Assembly (NCBI GenBank): GCA_001312325.1
Contig: BBDJ01000012.1
Coordinates: forward strand, 62,001 to 126,000
DNA: 64,000 nucleotides
DNA from: Lysinibacillus pakistanensis
GTDB taxonomy: Bacteria > Bacillota > Bacilli > Bacillales_A > Planococcaceae
Reading direction: 5' to 3'
Both the position numbers and the translations under genes were made by a program. The number at the start of each line of letters is the position of its first letter. Position 1 is the stretch's first letter. The notes below the pieces were generated by a model. The model was given only the letters and a program-made list of their open reading frames with translations. It searched no databases and was not told where the DNA came from. Shown here one piece after another: positions 48,545 to 58,833 of the stretch.

Positions 48545-49460
48545 ATGACAGCACAAAGAAAAGCCTATTTAGCGGCTATCGGCTATGCACTAATTATTGG
48601 ATTGTCATTTATGTTTGTAAAAGTAGCTTTAACAGTAGCAAGTCCAATAGATACATTGGCACATCGTTTTTCCATTGCCTTTATCAGCATTTTGATTTTT
48701 ATGATCTGTACAAAAAAAACGTGTCAAAATAGGTAAGCAGGATATAATGAGGATTTTACCACTAGCTTTATTGTATCCACTTGCATTTTTTTACTTTTCA
48801 AGTACTCGGACTTGCTCAAATATCTTCCACAGAGGCGGGCATTATTCAAGCAGCGATCCCTGTTTTTACATTAATTCTTGCAAGTGTGCTTTTAAAGGAA
48901 AAGTCATCACAGCTGCAGCTTTTCTCCGTTGGTCTTTCGGTGGCGGGCGTGATCTTTATGCTTTGTATGAGTAATGGGGGCGCAAACACAGGCAATTTAA
49001 TAGGCCGCGGATTAATTTTACTTTCAGCATTGGCAGTATCATTTTATAACATTTTTGCAAGAAAGCTTACAAGGCAATATTCTTTAATATCACTAACCTA
49101 TATGATGACATTTTGTGGGTTTGTTATTTTCAATGGGGTAGCAATAGGAAATCATGTAATGAATCAAACACTTCCTCAATTTTTTTAAGCCCTTTCTGTA
49201 CGGTGATTTTGTTATTGCTATTGTATATTTAAGTATTTTATCTTCACTTGTGACTTCCTATTTATCTAATTATTCCTTATCAATATTGGAAGCCTCTAAA
49301 ATGAGTGTTTTTAGTAATTTAGCTACATTCATTACCATACTTGCGGGCGTTATTTTTTTTAAAGGAAGCTTTTCATCTGTATCATTTAATTGGTGGAGTT
49401 AGCATTGTTATTGGTGTTATCGGAACTAATTATTTTGGAAATAAGAGAGGAGCTTCATGA
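48545..49460 (+). CDS. EamA/DMT family transporter (frame broken)
   Basis: About 303 residues and ten helices after repair at 48715 (7 A), 48788 (7 T), 49183 (7 T) and 49370. EamA repeat 1: YLAAIGYALIIGLSFMFVKVAL and STEAGIIQAAIPVFTLILASVLLKE. Repeat 2: LSALAVSFYNIFARKLTRQYS and KMSVFSNLATFITILAGVIFF, ending GGVSIVIGVIGTNYFGNKRG. Members export amino acids or metabolites. AAGGGG precedes the ATG. It is divergent from MocR. Confidence 0.83.
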
Positions 49461-49525
49461 TAAATCTTTTACTTAGTGTATATTCGTTTCCTAAATAACT
49501 ATTAATCTTATCAAAGTAATATACT

Positions 49526-49566
49526 CCCACCTCTTCAATGCTTTTTGCAGCCAAGAGGTGGGTTTC
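49526..49566. terminator. Bidirectional terminator
   Basis: CCCACCTCTT (49526-49535) and AAGAGGTGGG (49553-49562), followed by TTTCTT. It sits between the convergent EamA and histidine kinase genes. Confidence 0.85.
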
Positions 49567-50658
49567 TTATTTTTTTAGGCAAGGTAATTTGAAAGGTTGT
49601 TCCTTCTGAAGGCTGGCTTTCTATAGAAATGGTTCCTTTATGAGCTTGTACAAGCTTATGAACGATTGCCATACCAAGCCAGTGCCTTCAGAGGAAAATT
49701 CAGTAGTCGTTCCACGATAATATTGTTGAAATATATTTTCGACCATGTGTGGAGGCATACCTACACCGTTATCCACAATGTGAATATCCACATATTCAGG
49801 GTGATCAAAAATATGTGTATAAATATTTGTGCTAGGAGGATTGTGGATAATGGAATTCATAAGAACATTTTGTAAAATTCTTTGCATGAATTTAGCATCA
49901 AATTCAGCCTGTATGGCAGATGTATCTGCTTGAAAATGCAAAAAATAGTCGTTTGCCTGTGGATAATTACTAATAGTAGCCACAACTCTTCTGGTAAATT
50001 CCACAATATCCTCTTTCGTTTTGTGCAAAGGTAATTGATTTGGATGATCAAGTTGAATGAAGAGACTTAAGTCTTGGATCAGTTCCTCCATATGCCTTCC
50101 TTTGTCTGCAATTTCTTGAATAAAGGAACGTGCTTCCTCCTTGGACCATTCGTATTGATCGTTTAATAATAGCGTAGAGTAGCCAGTAATATAGGTTAAT
50201 GGCGTTTTTAAATCGTGTGAAATACCTGCAATCCATTCTTGCTTTGCCTGTTCCACTTCTTCTCTTTCTGTCTCTGCAGCCTTTAATTTGCCTGATAAGG
50301 ATTTTAGATGCTGAAGAACCTCTTGATAGAGCATATAACGCATACGGAGCTTTCCTTTACGGTTATAGATGTTGGTCAGTCCATTGGGCAGTGTATAATT
50401 TTCCTCAAATAATTGCTGAATCCAAGTCATGATAAAACCAAGAGGACCACCAAAATACCACCCAAATACTGCTATACAGGCAACAGTACTAAATCCAAAG
50501 ATCCATAGTACCCATAAATTCTCATACTCCTCACTAGCGTTTTCCTTAAAGAGTGGTATGATTCCTTCGATGCCTATGAGAATACAGATTCCAGTTACAA
50601 GCATCCACAGCATAATGCCCAACGTAAGATGTATGGTAAAACGTGTATTTATTCGCAT
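49567..50658 (-). CDS. Sensor histidine kinase, short-sensor type (frame broken near end)
   Basis: About 364 residues after adding one G near 49677 and correcting the 7-A/T run at 49570-49576. Two N-terminal helices ([20 protein letters not shown] and [20 protein letters not shown]) are separated by only about 25 residues, so the signal is read at or in the membrane. H box [21 protein letters not shown] box [19 protein letters not shown] and the G box [15 protein letters not shown] follow. It overlaps the response regulator by 10 bases. The divergent BcrA-like exporter is the likely target. Confidence 0.88.
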
Positions 50659-51372
50659 AGGGATTCCTCTTTTGGTGGGATAAATTTATAGCCTATACCC
50701 CTTAAATTCACAATTATTCTTGGTTTTCGTGTATCATCTCCAAGCTTTTTCCGTAGCTTTGAAATATGGATGGTTACAGTCTTTTCCTCCCCATAGACAT
50801 CATTACCCCAGACGAGTTCATAAAGCTGAGAGGTTGTAAAAATCCGATTTGGATTTTTACAAAAGAATTGTAGTAGCTCAAGCTCCTTAGCGGTGCATTC
50901 TACAGGCAGCTTATTAACAATGAGTGTGGCAGTTTCAGGGTTGAGCGTAAAATAACCAAAATCAAATTTTGCCTCAAGTTGTTGCTGTGTATTTTCATAC
51001 ATTTTTTTGACGTCTAAGGATGGCCTTTATACGAGCAACCACTTCTAAAGGATTGAAGGGTTTTGTTATATAATCATCACCGCCTAATCCTAGCCCTGTT
51101 AATTTATCAAAATCTGTGGAGCGTGCACTAACAAAAATAATTGGGGTATTTGTATGATTACGGATAGCTGTGCAAAGCTCAAAGCCACTGATATCTGGCA
51201 GCATGATATCCAGCAAAATAATATCGTAATGATTGTCCTTGATAAGCTGTAGCGTATCTTTTCCATTAGAGGCGGAATCAATATTAGTAAAATTTTCTTT
51301 CCTTAGCGTAATGTCTAAAAGTTTTAAAATGCCGATTTCATCATCTACTGTTAAGATTTTTACACCTTCCAT
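50649..51372 (-). CDS. OmpR-family response regulator (frame broken)
   Basis: About 240 residues after removing one A/T from the 7-base run at 51003. Receiver: KILTVDDEIGILKLLDI, phospho-acceptor IILLDIMLPDISGFE, FVSARSTDFDKL, GGDDYITKPFNPLEVVARI. Winged helix: CTAKELELLQFFCKNPNRIFTTSQLYELVWG, then TVTIHISKLRKKLGDD and GIGYKF. The start lies 159 bases from the divergent ABC gene, with an 11-base direct repeat in the gap that suits an OmpR-type dimer. Confidence 0.88.
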
Positions 51373-51455
51373 TTGTATCCCTCATTTCAATTTCATCATA
51401 ACAGCTTCTGAGTTGTATAGCCTCCCTCAAATAAAAAAATTACTGTTATTTTCCG

Positions 51456-51477
51456 TTGATTTTACTTTGATTTTACT
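51456..51477. promoter_or_regulatory. Tandem 11-base direct repeat, likely response-regulator site
   Basis: TTGATTTTACT occurs twice head to tail (51456-51466 and 51467-51477), one helical turn apart. A TGTAAT -10-like element lies about 20 bases downstream, ahead of the ABC ATPase gene. OmpR-family regulators bind such direct repeats next to the promoter they activate. Confidence 0.7.
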
Positions 51478-51530
51478 TTCGCTTATTAAGCTAAGTGTAA
51501 TGAAACCAAAAACAGTAAGGAGAAAGTAAA

Positions 51531-52455
51531 ATGGAAACCATTATTCAAACACATCAATTATGCAAGAGCTATAAGGGAGCGGAAACTATCTCGAATGTCA
51601 ATATGAACATTAAAAAAAGGAGAGATTTATGGTTTTTTAGGTCCAAATGGTGCTGGGAAAACAACGGTTATGAAAATGATTTTAAACCTGGTAAAGCCAA
51701 CCTCAGGAGCAATAAAGATTTTTAATACACCAATCTCTACAACCTCTTATCAATACTTGAAGAAAATAGGGAGCATTATTGAGTACCCAGAATTCTATGA
51801 AAGACTGACAGCTAAGGAAAACTTAGAGCTTCACTGCGAATATAGTGGCGTTAATGACAAGGGGGCTGTAAAGGAAGCGCTGAGAATCGTCGGTCTGAAT
51901 AGTGTGGAAAATAAAAAGATACATGAATTTTCATTGGGAATGAAGCAAAGATTAGGAATTGCACGAGCTATTGTGACAAAACCTGAAATTCTTATTTTAG
52001 ATGAACCCATCAATGGTCTTGATCCAATTGGTATTAAAGATATACGAGAACTTTTAATACAACTAAAAGAAAAGCATGGTATCACCATTTTAATTTCCAG
52101 TCACATCGTGTCAGAAATTGAATCGATTGCAGACACAATTGGCATCCTCCATGATGGAAAATTATTAAAGGAAGTTAAAATGGAGAATATTCGTAAAGAA
52201 ACAATGGCTTATTTAGAAATCCGAATAGATGATTTCAGGGGAGCAATTAAAGTTCTTGAGAATAATCTTGGTATTCGAAATTACGAAGTGGTCAATGAGC
52301 ATTGTATTCGGGTTTTTGAGCAAAATATTTCGCAATCTCAAATTAATAAAGAGCTTATTCTCAGTGGTATAGTTGTCAATGGTCTTGAAAAGCAACAACA
52401 ACATTTAGAAGAGTATTTCTTACAATTAATTAATGGAGGTCATCCACATGCTTAA
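51531..52455 (+). CDS. ABC transporter ATPase, BcrA type (frame broken)
   Basis: About 307 residues after removing one A from the 7-A run at 51613. Walker A GEIYGFLGPNGAGKTTVMKM, Glu-type Q-loop IGSIIEYPEFYERLTAKENLE, signature FSLGMKQRLGIARAI, Walker B ILILDEPINGLD and H-loop SSHIVSEIES, then a C-terminal domain. Related to the ATPase at 42523 but clearly divergent, so the two exporters are paralogous modules rather than a recent duplication. AAGGAG precedes the ATG. Confidence 0.87.
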
Positions 52456-53147
52456 ATTACTAAAACTTGAATGGAAAAAGAATCGTATGTCCGGTTATAT
52501 AAAGGGCTTATTGATTTGTATTATCAGCATTTTTGTAGCTGTTGCTCTGATGGCTATAGGGGGAGAAGGAGAATGGGCGTTTTTAAACTATACGGAAATT
52601 ATGTCCTTAACAAATATTCTAATTCGTATTGTATTTATTATTTTTTTCAAGTGTAATCCTATCCCGCTTGGTGATAGATGAATATAAAAATAAAACTGTT
52701 CAGTTATTGTTTACGTACCCATTGAAAAGAAAAAAAATTATACTTGTCAAGCTGTCTCTCGTTTTTGGTTTCTGCTTTGTCAGTATTGTTAGTGCTACCT
52801 TCATGATTAATTTACTGATTTACTTTTTGAATCCGATGATGAGTTTATTTCAGCAACCAGCAGATATACAAGATATGATCGTAACAATACCTTCTACTTT
52901 TATGAGTGCCTTTATGACTGCTGGCGTAAGCTTAATACCTTTGTACTTTGGTATGCGGAAAAAATCTACTGCTTCTACCATTACATCGGCTGTAATTATT
53001 GGATTTATCATTAATGCATCTGTTTCTGATGGAACGACAACATCTAGTCTATATCAAATTATGGCTGTACCAATTCTATTGTGCGGATTAGGATTTTTAA
53101 TTGGCTATCTATCTTATCGAAAGGTCGATAAAGTGGATTTAACTTAA
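52448..53147 (+). CDS. ABC-2 type permease (frame broken)
   Basis: About 233 residues after repair of the T run at about 52645. About six helices: KGLLICIISIFVAVALMAIG, IVFIIFSSVILSRLVIDEYKNKTVQLLFTYPLKRKKIILVK-type loop, LIPLYFGMRKKSTASTITSAVIIG. The cytoplasmic loop EYKNKTVQLLFTYP is the usual BcrB-like coupling region. ATG 52448 lies inside the end of the ATPase gene, after GGAGG. A single permease, so it probably works as a homodimer, unlike the two-permease module at 43431-44878. Confidence 0.83.
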
Positions 53148-53227
53148 AATCTATCATTAGTAAAGAGGGGATAAAGTTAAAAAGGAATTATTTACTAAAT
53201 ACTAAAATAGGTTCATCACCAAAAGAT

Positions 53228-53327
53228 GTGGTTGACATTTTTAATTGTAATAGTAATTGACTGGAGCGTGAGTGAAGCGGTTCGGACGCCCCCTGGAAAG
53301 CACACTGGCGAAGCGGAAGTCAACCAC
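53228..53327. repeat. Dispersed hairpin repeat bounded by inverted GTGGTTGAC
   Basis: GTGGTTGAC (53228-53236) and its complement GTCAACCAC (53319-53327) bound a 100-base element. Inside are CTGGAGCG, ACGCCCCCTGGAAAGC and GGCGAAGCGGAAGTCAACC. This looks like a degenerate copy of the GC-rich intergenic repeat common in Bacillus and Lysinibacillus genomes; the family link is from memory. Confidence 0.6.
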
Positions 53328-53376
53328 AAGTTATGGTGAAGAGCCATAAAATAACCAATTGAGGAGATAAAACGTA

Positions 53377-54549
53377 ATGAAAACAAATCGTGTTGCCTTC
53401 ATTGATACAATGCGTGGATTTAGTTTATTTGGTATCTTAATGGCAAATTTATTGATTTTCCAGTTTGGTTTTTTTGGTAAAGATGAACTAAAGGATCTAT
53501 CCTCCCTTGATTACGGAGCTTTCTATTTTATAAAAGTCTTTATTGAAGGATCCTTTTTGCCGATCTTCACTATTTTATTCGGGTTTTCTTTTATTAAACT
53601 TATAGAGTCTATTCTTAAAAAAAAGGATAAGAGTCGATGGTCCATTTTTCGTCGTGCGACTGGGTTAATGACCTTAGGTTTACTACATTCAATTTTTTTT
53701 ATGGGGAGGCGATATTTTATTTTCCTACGGCCTTATGACATTCTTTTTAATCCCATTTGTTAATCGTAAACCGAAAACTTTATTTATCTGGCTGGCATTT
53801 TCTTATTATTAATTAACGCCTTATCATTTGGCTCCATAGAAGGAACAAAAAAAGAGCAGAGAGAAATGGCAACCTATATAGAGAAAGCCGACAACGTATA
53901 CGCTAATGGAAGCTACTTAGACCTTTATGATTTCCGCGCAAACGTTACACCTCCTGGCACAGATGATACAGGGTTAGCCTTTTTCTTATCAACTATCCTT
54001 AAACCAATATTCGGCACTACATTGATCCTTTTTGGCATGGGCCTCGCTAAAAAGCAAGCTTTTGTGAATATGGAGGACGAAAAGAAATGGTATAAGATTG
54101 GTACTCTGCTTGTTCCAATAGGTCTAGCTTTGAAGAGTTTGAGTTTTAGTTTTGTAGAAAGCAATTTTTCTAGCATGTTGTTAACGGGTGGATCTTTGTT
54201 ATTAGCAGTTGGCTATGTCTTTCTTGCAGCTTTATTTTATAAAACTCGCCCTGTACAACGTCTCGCTCCTGCTTTCGAAAGTGTCGGTAAACTATCTTTA
54301 ACTAATTATCTAATGCAAACGATTATTTGTACAACAGTATTTTTTGGTTATGGTCTAGGCTTATACGGTAAGCTCGGCGTGTTTGGTGGTATTTTGTTTG
54401 GTATCGTCGTATATATCATGCAATGTGTTTTCAGCCTTTTCTATTTAAAGAGATTTAAACGGGGACCATTCGAAACTGTATTACGTGTTTGGACAAATTG
54501 GTCTTTAAACGGACAAATTAAACAGAAAGGAAATATATTACATGAATAG
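53377..54549 (+). CDS. DUF418 membrane protein, YeiB-like (frame broken)
   Basis: About 390 residues after repair at 53701 (8 T) and 53800. The N-terminal motif RVAFIDTMRGFSLFGILMANLL and PIFTILFGFSFIKL are DUF418 hallmarks. The C-terminal half has PAFESVGKLSLTNYLMQTIICTTVFFGYG and PFETVLRVWTNWS. About eight to ten helices; acyltransferase-3-like fold is suggested for the family, but the function is unknown. AGGAGAT precedes the ATG. It follows the BcrA-like exporter and the dispersed repeat, so co-transcription is uncertain. Confidence 0.85.
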
Positions 54550-54657
54550 TAACTCTAAAGAAGATTTACAGATACATGGTGGTTTTTTAGGCATCTAACT
54601 ACTGAGTTTTAACACTATTTGCTTTTTAAAAGATGACACCTGCGTGATTTTTAAATC

Positions 54658-54692
54658 AGAGCTTTCTGCAATTCAAAAGGGCAGAAAGCTCT
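54658..54692. terminator. Bidirectional terminator
   Basis: AGAGCTTTCTGC (54658-54669) and GCAGAAAGCTCT (54681-54692) between the convergent DUF418 and SIMPL genes. Confidence 0.85.
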
Positions 54693-54696
54693 TGTC

Positions 54697-55347
54697 TTAA
54701 TATTGAAATTTCACTCTAACAGTCGCATTAATAGCCATTTGCCCCTGTTCAATAGGTGTAGCAATTGTTGAATCGGCCATCGACATGGATTTATAGAGGA
54801 CGGGGCTATTTTCATGTTCCTCAACAATTTCAATTGGCTGGGGCTGTAAAGGCAAATACATCGCATCTGCAATTGTTTTAGCTTTCATTTGGGCATTATG
54901 GAGAGCTAAAGTAAGTGCTTGCTGGTAATAGGCATCGACATCTGCAATGTTAAATTGAATGGAGGAAATCCGATTTGCACCATTTTGCACAGCTGTGTCA
55001 ATAACGGAACCAACCTGATTCGTGTCCATCACCTTTACTGTAATGGCATTGGTCACTTCATAGCCATTAAAAATTTGTTTACCATTCTCAAAATCATAAA
55101 GAGGTAAAATCGTGTAGTCTGTTGTTTGAATATGTTCTCTTGGGATTTTAAGTGCTAACAGAGATTGCATGACACGATTCATTATTATCGCATTTTCCTT
55201 TTGTGCATCCTGAGCATGTTTCCCTTGTGTATTTACTTCAACTTGCAGCTGTACAAAGCCTGGCTTTGCCATTACTTTTCCATGACCATTCACAATGATA
55301 ACACGTTGTGCATAAGGAACTTGCTGACCACCAGTTGAATAATACAT
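54697..55347 (-). CDS. SIMPL (DUF541) domain protein
   Basis: An intact 216-residue protein of the SIMPL/DUF541 family. VIIVNGHGKVMAKPGFVQLQVEVNTQGKHAQDAQKENA is the N-terminal signature; IQTTDYTILPLYDFENGKQI, YEVTNAITVKVMDTNQVGSVIDTAVQNGANRIS and ATPIEQGQMAINATVRVKF follow. No signal peptide is evident, so it is probably cytosolic or released with the spore. ATG 55347 has AAGGGTGG upstream; GTG 55356 overlaps that site. Function unknown. Confidence 0.88.
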   Translation of the reverse strand: MYYSTGGQQVPYAQRVIIVNGHGKVMAKPGFVQLQVEVNTQGKHAQDAQKENAIIMNRVMQSLLALKIPREHIQTTDYTILPLYDFENGKQIFNGYEVTNAITVKVMDTNQVGSVIDTAVQNGANRISSIQFNIADVDAYYQQALTLALHNAQMKAKTIADAMYLPLQPQPIEIVEEHENSPVLYKSMSMADSTIATPIEQGQMAINATVRVKFQY

Positions 55348-55381
55348 GAAAACCACCCTTCTAAATGCTCAATGCTACCTG

Positions 55382-56006
55382 CTATCCTTTATCTTTCAGA
55401 TTTTTTAATAATTGATCATGTAATTTGGTAAATAGCAGCAATGTTAAAAGTGTTCCAATAAGGGCTAAAAACATGTCCCATTGTGCATCCCAGCGATCGC
55501 CTTGCATTCCGACAAAATCCTTCGATGCTTTACTACCTTTGGAGATTTTTGTACTTAACCATTCAATGATTTCAAAGATAGCTGCAATAGCAAGCATTAT
55601 ACTAATTGTAATGCCTGATAACCAAGCCCCTTTTGTTAATGGCGTCTTCCGTATTAATATTTCCCTTATAACAATCGCCATTAAACCTTTAAAGAAATGT
55701 CCAAAGCGATCATAGTTATTTCGCTGTAAATGGAATTCTTCTTTAATCCAATTAAAAAGAGGGACCTCTGAATAGGTATAGTGTCCACCAATAAACGTTA
55801 AGATGGATAAAAAAAGCGATAATACAATATGAAAAAGTTGTGAAACGGAATTTATTATAGATGACAGTAACAAAGATAATTGCTACAACGGCAGGACTTA
55901 CCTCAGCTAGCCAATCCAAATAGGAAGCTGGTTTTATTACAGACCAGAGAAAAATAATGATGACGATTAATAATAAAATGACATGTATTTTCTTATCTTT
56001 ACCCAT
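55382..56006 (-). CDS. DUF2238 membrane protein (frame broken)
   Basis: About 208 residues after removing one A/T near 55809. Six or so helices. DUF2238 blocks: GGHYTYSEVPLFNW, RNNYDRFGHFFKGLMAIVIREILIRKTPL, FEIIEWLSTKISKGSKASKDFVGMQGDRWDAQWDMFLALIG-type sequence. The conserved acidic and His residues within membrane segments suggest an enzyme or transporter, unproven. ATG 56006 has AAAGGAGTG at 8 bases. Confidence 0.83.
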
Positions 56007-56137
56007 CACGCACACTCCTTTGCCTAAAGTATAGGGAAGGCGCGGCTATGTTATACAAAAATATGACATCAGCTAAAAAAAGCGTCTAGTTGAGTGGTGC
56101 ACTGACGCTTTGTTTATCTTGATTTAGCAAATCTTTA

Positions 56138-56236
56138 ATGCGAAAGTGCAGAGACAGCTACGGATTTTGAAGAGGAGCTTTTCGAGCAAGCTCAAAAAAA
56201 TCCGGACCCATTTACGCTGGGGTATAATTGAAGGCT
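56138..56236. repeat. Dispersed stop-codon-linked repeat, degenerate copy
   Basis: In the minus orientation it begins at the stop of the YunC-like gene with CAATTATACCCCAGCG, followed by GGTCCGGATTTT and an AGCTTTTCGAGCAAGCT hairpin-like part. It is related to the repeats at 7110 and 46660. Confidence 0.5.
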
Positions 56237-56538
56237 TTAGATCATTTTTAATAAAGCCTCTACTCCAGACATTCCTTCAGTAATGCCAACTGTTGTGCCT
56301 CATAGGTTACTGATTCTAGAGGAGCTGTCAATAGTTCATCAATTGTTTTTACACCAACAGCTCGCCCAGCGATAATTTTCCGATCAGCTAGGCGGTCATT
56401 TAACAAACCGACATCTAATGCCCCGCACATTATATAGCCCGTATTATTTGAAACCGTCAGTAGTGTTGTTTTGGGTAATTGAACAGCCACCGCAGTGAAG
56501 AAATGTCCCTTAATCATAATAGGCTCTATTGTCACCAT
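56237..56538 (-). CDS. YunC-like DUF1805 protein (frame broken near end)
   Basis: About 100 residues, the usual YunC length. MVTIEPIMIKGHFFTAVAVQLPKTTLLTVSNNTGYIMCGALDVGLLNDRL-type sequence carries the DUF1805 signature; RKIIAGRAVGVKTIDELLTAPLESVTYEA follows. After adding one base near 56290 the end reads VGITEGMSGVEALLKMI, as in the family. ATG 56538 follows AAAGGAGTG. Function unknown. Confidence 0.83.
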
Positions 56539-56847
56539 CAAAATCACTCCTTTTCTCTATATACATATGGCAGGAGCTAAAAAGGTGTTCGACATTTTTT
56601 TATTAAAAAATACAATTAGATTATTCATCATTGCTTTGAAAAGACGAGCTTTTAGTGTGATCACTTGTTTTTTGTTAGATAAATATCTTGCTCAACTATT
56701 AATTCCTGTGACAATTCTGATATATCAAAAGGGGATTTCTGTAATATTTAAAGGGGAAAACCGCCAATCCTTCTCAAGTATAATTCATTGTAATTCGTAA
56801 ATAGTAAGTTGACGGAGTAATGTGAATGTGACTTGGGAGGTGATGCT
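56539..56847. other. Intergenic stretch, nothing recognised
   Basis: An open frame on the plus strand (about 56570-56800) is hydrophobic and lacks a ribosome site, so I do not call it. The deacetylase ribosome site lies at the end. Confidence 0.4.
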
Positions 56848-57588
56848 ATGACACGTAAATATGTAATGATTCTAAGCATTTGTTTTTTTATCATATCGGT
56901 TTGTTCTACAGGGCTGATAACGTATGCGGATAAAGGCCGCCCCTATTATGAAGAGACAGGAGAAGTTGTGTGGGATATCAATACAGAAGACAAAATAATT
57001 GCCCTCACCTTTGACGATGGACCACATCCTAAGTATACGGCAGCTATTTTAGATTTATTGGCAAAGTATGATGCAAAGGCTACCTTTTTTTATTATTGGA
57101 AAAAAATGCAGAAAAATATCCAGAGGTTGTTTTACGATCTTATTCTGAAGGACATGAGTTAGCCAATCATACGTATTCACATCCGTTCAAAGTTTCCATT
57201 ACTGATTTGCAGAAGGAGCTGCGGCAGACAAAGGAAATAATTTATAGCATAACTGGATTTTCCCCGGTTTTATTCCGTCCTGTAGGTGGTAACTATAATG
57301 ATTCAATGATTAATGCCGCTGTTAAGGATGGATACAAAGTAGTTATGTGGTCTTGGCATCAGGATACTCAGGATTGGAAGGAGCCGGGTGTAAAGAAAAT
57401 TACACAAAAGGTTCTGAAGGGATCAAAGCCTGGAGATGTTATTTTATTCCATGATGGAGGCGGCGATCGCAGTCAAACCATTAAAGCGCTGGAGGAAATA
57501 TTGCCAGAGTTAAAAAAAGCAGGGCTATACATTTGTCACGATATCCGAGCTGATAGAAAGCAAACAGCAGAAAGAGCAAGTGCAATAA
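56848..57588 (+). CDS. Polysaccharide deacetylase, PdaA/PdaB-like (frame broken)
   Basis: About 245 residues after removing one base from each of the T and A runs at 57085 and 57100 and one G near 57507. An N-terminal signal/anchor (YVMILSICFFIISVCSTGLI) precedes the NodB domain. Motif 1 is IALTFDDGPHPKYT, motif 2 HELANHTYSHPF (metal His pair), motif 3 FRPVGGNYND, motif 5 ILFHDGGGDRSQT. It should de-N-acetylate peptidoglycan or chitin-like polymers; DGGGDR fits spore PdaB-type enzymes. ATG 56848 after GGGAGGTG. Confidence 0.87.
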
Positions 57589-57592
57589 TAGG

Positions 57593-57633
57593 AATAAGCC
57601 ATCTCAACAGTTGTTTGATATGGCTTATTTTCC
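57593..57633 (+). terminator. Terminator of the deacetylase gene
   Basis: AATAAGCCAT (57593-57602) and ATGGCTTATT (57620-57629), then TTCC. Confidence 0.75.
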
Positions 57634-57655
57634 TCAATTTACTAAAGCGAATTAA

Positions 57656-57913
57656 TTACCAAAATAGAAGTGGTGCAAGTGCAATCCCAACAATTGTTCC
57701 AAGTGCGATACCAACACCGAAGCCTGCTCCTCTAAAACCCCAACCCCAGAAACCCAAACCATAACCACCAAATCGTCTATCAGGAAGAATCCATACCTGT
57801 CTTCTATCCACTCTAGTTATTTCTCCATAATGTACTTTTCCGCATGATTCAGTAATTTTTACACGTTTACCTTGATATTGACAGCAAAGATTATAAGTAT
57901 CAGCTGGATTCAC
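57656..57913 (-). CDS. Small glycine-rich protein
   Basis: 85 residues, intact. The N-terminal half is an SH3/LSm-like beta unit: YNLCCQYQGKRVKITESCGKVHYGEITRVDRRQVWI. The C-terminal half is glycine- and aromatic-rich (FGGYGLGFWGWGFRGAGFGV) and then hydrophobic. Similar small proteins in spore formers are coat- or membrane-associated, but I cannot name the family. AAAGGAGGGATAATTGTG precedes the ATG. Confidence 0.7.
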   Translation of the reverse strand: MNPADTYNLCCQYQGKRVKITESCGKVHYGEITRVDRRQVWILPDRRFGGYGLGFWGWGFRGAGFGVGIALGTIVGIALAPLLFW

Positions 57914-58020
57914 AATTATCCCTCCTTTCCGCTTCCTTACAAACTAATATATGCTGTCTCCTCTACCCACCATTAGCCGATTGTCTATTGAACACATAAG
58001 CTATAGTTGGAGGTGTGAGG

Positions 58021-58815
58021 ATGTCAGTTATACCAACAAATGAGTGGTTACATGAAATTATGGAGATTCAAAAGCTTGTGCCTAAGAGAAACATCTATGA
58101 ATTACAGCGCTCTATCATTTGTAATCGTCTAATAGAGGTCTTTAATAGTGGAAATCCGGAAGAAATACAGTTTGAATTGCAGCAGCAGGGGCTATATTTG
58201 CCACATGAAAACTTAGCTATTCAAATGTTAGAAAAACAGAATGTTTGGCTAATTGTGCAAGAAGAATTTAATTACTTAAAAGAAAAATGGAACGGTCCTA
58301 ATGTACCAATCTATATACTCCCTATAACACAGGAACAAACAATGACTAATAAAAATGGTACTGCCTATCCTAATGCCCTATTTTTATTTGTTGGGGAACT
58401 TAAAGAACAGGAACTTCGAGCATTATTTGCACATGAATACAACCATGTTTGTCGCCTGCATTGTATAAATAAATCTTTAAACGAAGTGACCTTGTTAGAT
58501 TCTTTAATTTTAGAGGGCTTGGCAGAATGTGCAGTAGAAGAAATTTATGGAGATGAGTGGTTAACACCGTGGTTGGGGAATTATTCGATTGAAAAGATGC
58601 TGGAAATATGGAAAAAGTATTTTTTATCTCAGATGAATAGTCAGGGATTGGCGCATCATGCGGAATTTTTATATGGTGGAAAGCTACCTCAGTGGATTGG
58701 ATATTGCATTGGCTATGAAATTGTAAGGACGTATATAAAAAATCATTCACCAAACAAACTTCTTTTAAAAGATTCGAAGGAGATACTTACGGGCTCTGAT
58801 TTTCCGTTACAATAG
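58021..58815 (+). CDS. DUF2268-type predicted zinc protease
   Basis: An intact 264-residue protein. The zinc-protease helix is LRALFAHEYNHVCRLHCIN (HExxH variant HEYNH), with a third ligand likely in LILEGLAECAVEEIYG. Upstream, IYILPITQ and NALFLFVGEL form the edge strands of a gluzincin fold. The family was described in B. subtilis YjaZ. ATG 58021 after GGAGGTGTGAGG. Ends 18 bases before the glycosylase gene, suggesting one operon. Confidence 0.85.
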   Translation: MSVIPTNEWLHEIMEIQKLVPKRNIYELQRSIICNRLIEVFNSGNPEEIQFELQQQGLYLPHENLAIQMLEKQNVWLIVQEEFNYLKEKWNGPNVPIYILPITQEQTMTNKNGTAYPNALFLFVGELKEQELRALFAHEYNHVCRLHCINKSLNEVTLLDSLILEGLAECAVEEIYGDEWLTPWLGNYSIEKMLEIWKKYFLSQMNSQGLAHHAEFLYGGKLPQWIGYCIGYEIVRTYIKNHSPNKLLLKDSKEILTGSDFPLQ

Positions 58816-58833
58816 AGGGAAGGAGTGATTGGC

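Noticed and set aside
56570..56800. Hydrophobic plus-strand ORF before the deacetylase
   Set aside because: No ribosome site, no recognisable motif, and AT-rich sequence readily gives such hydrophobic frames.
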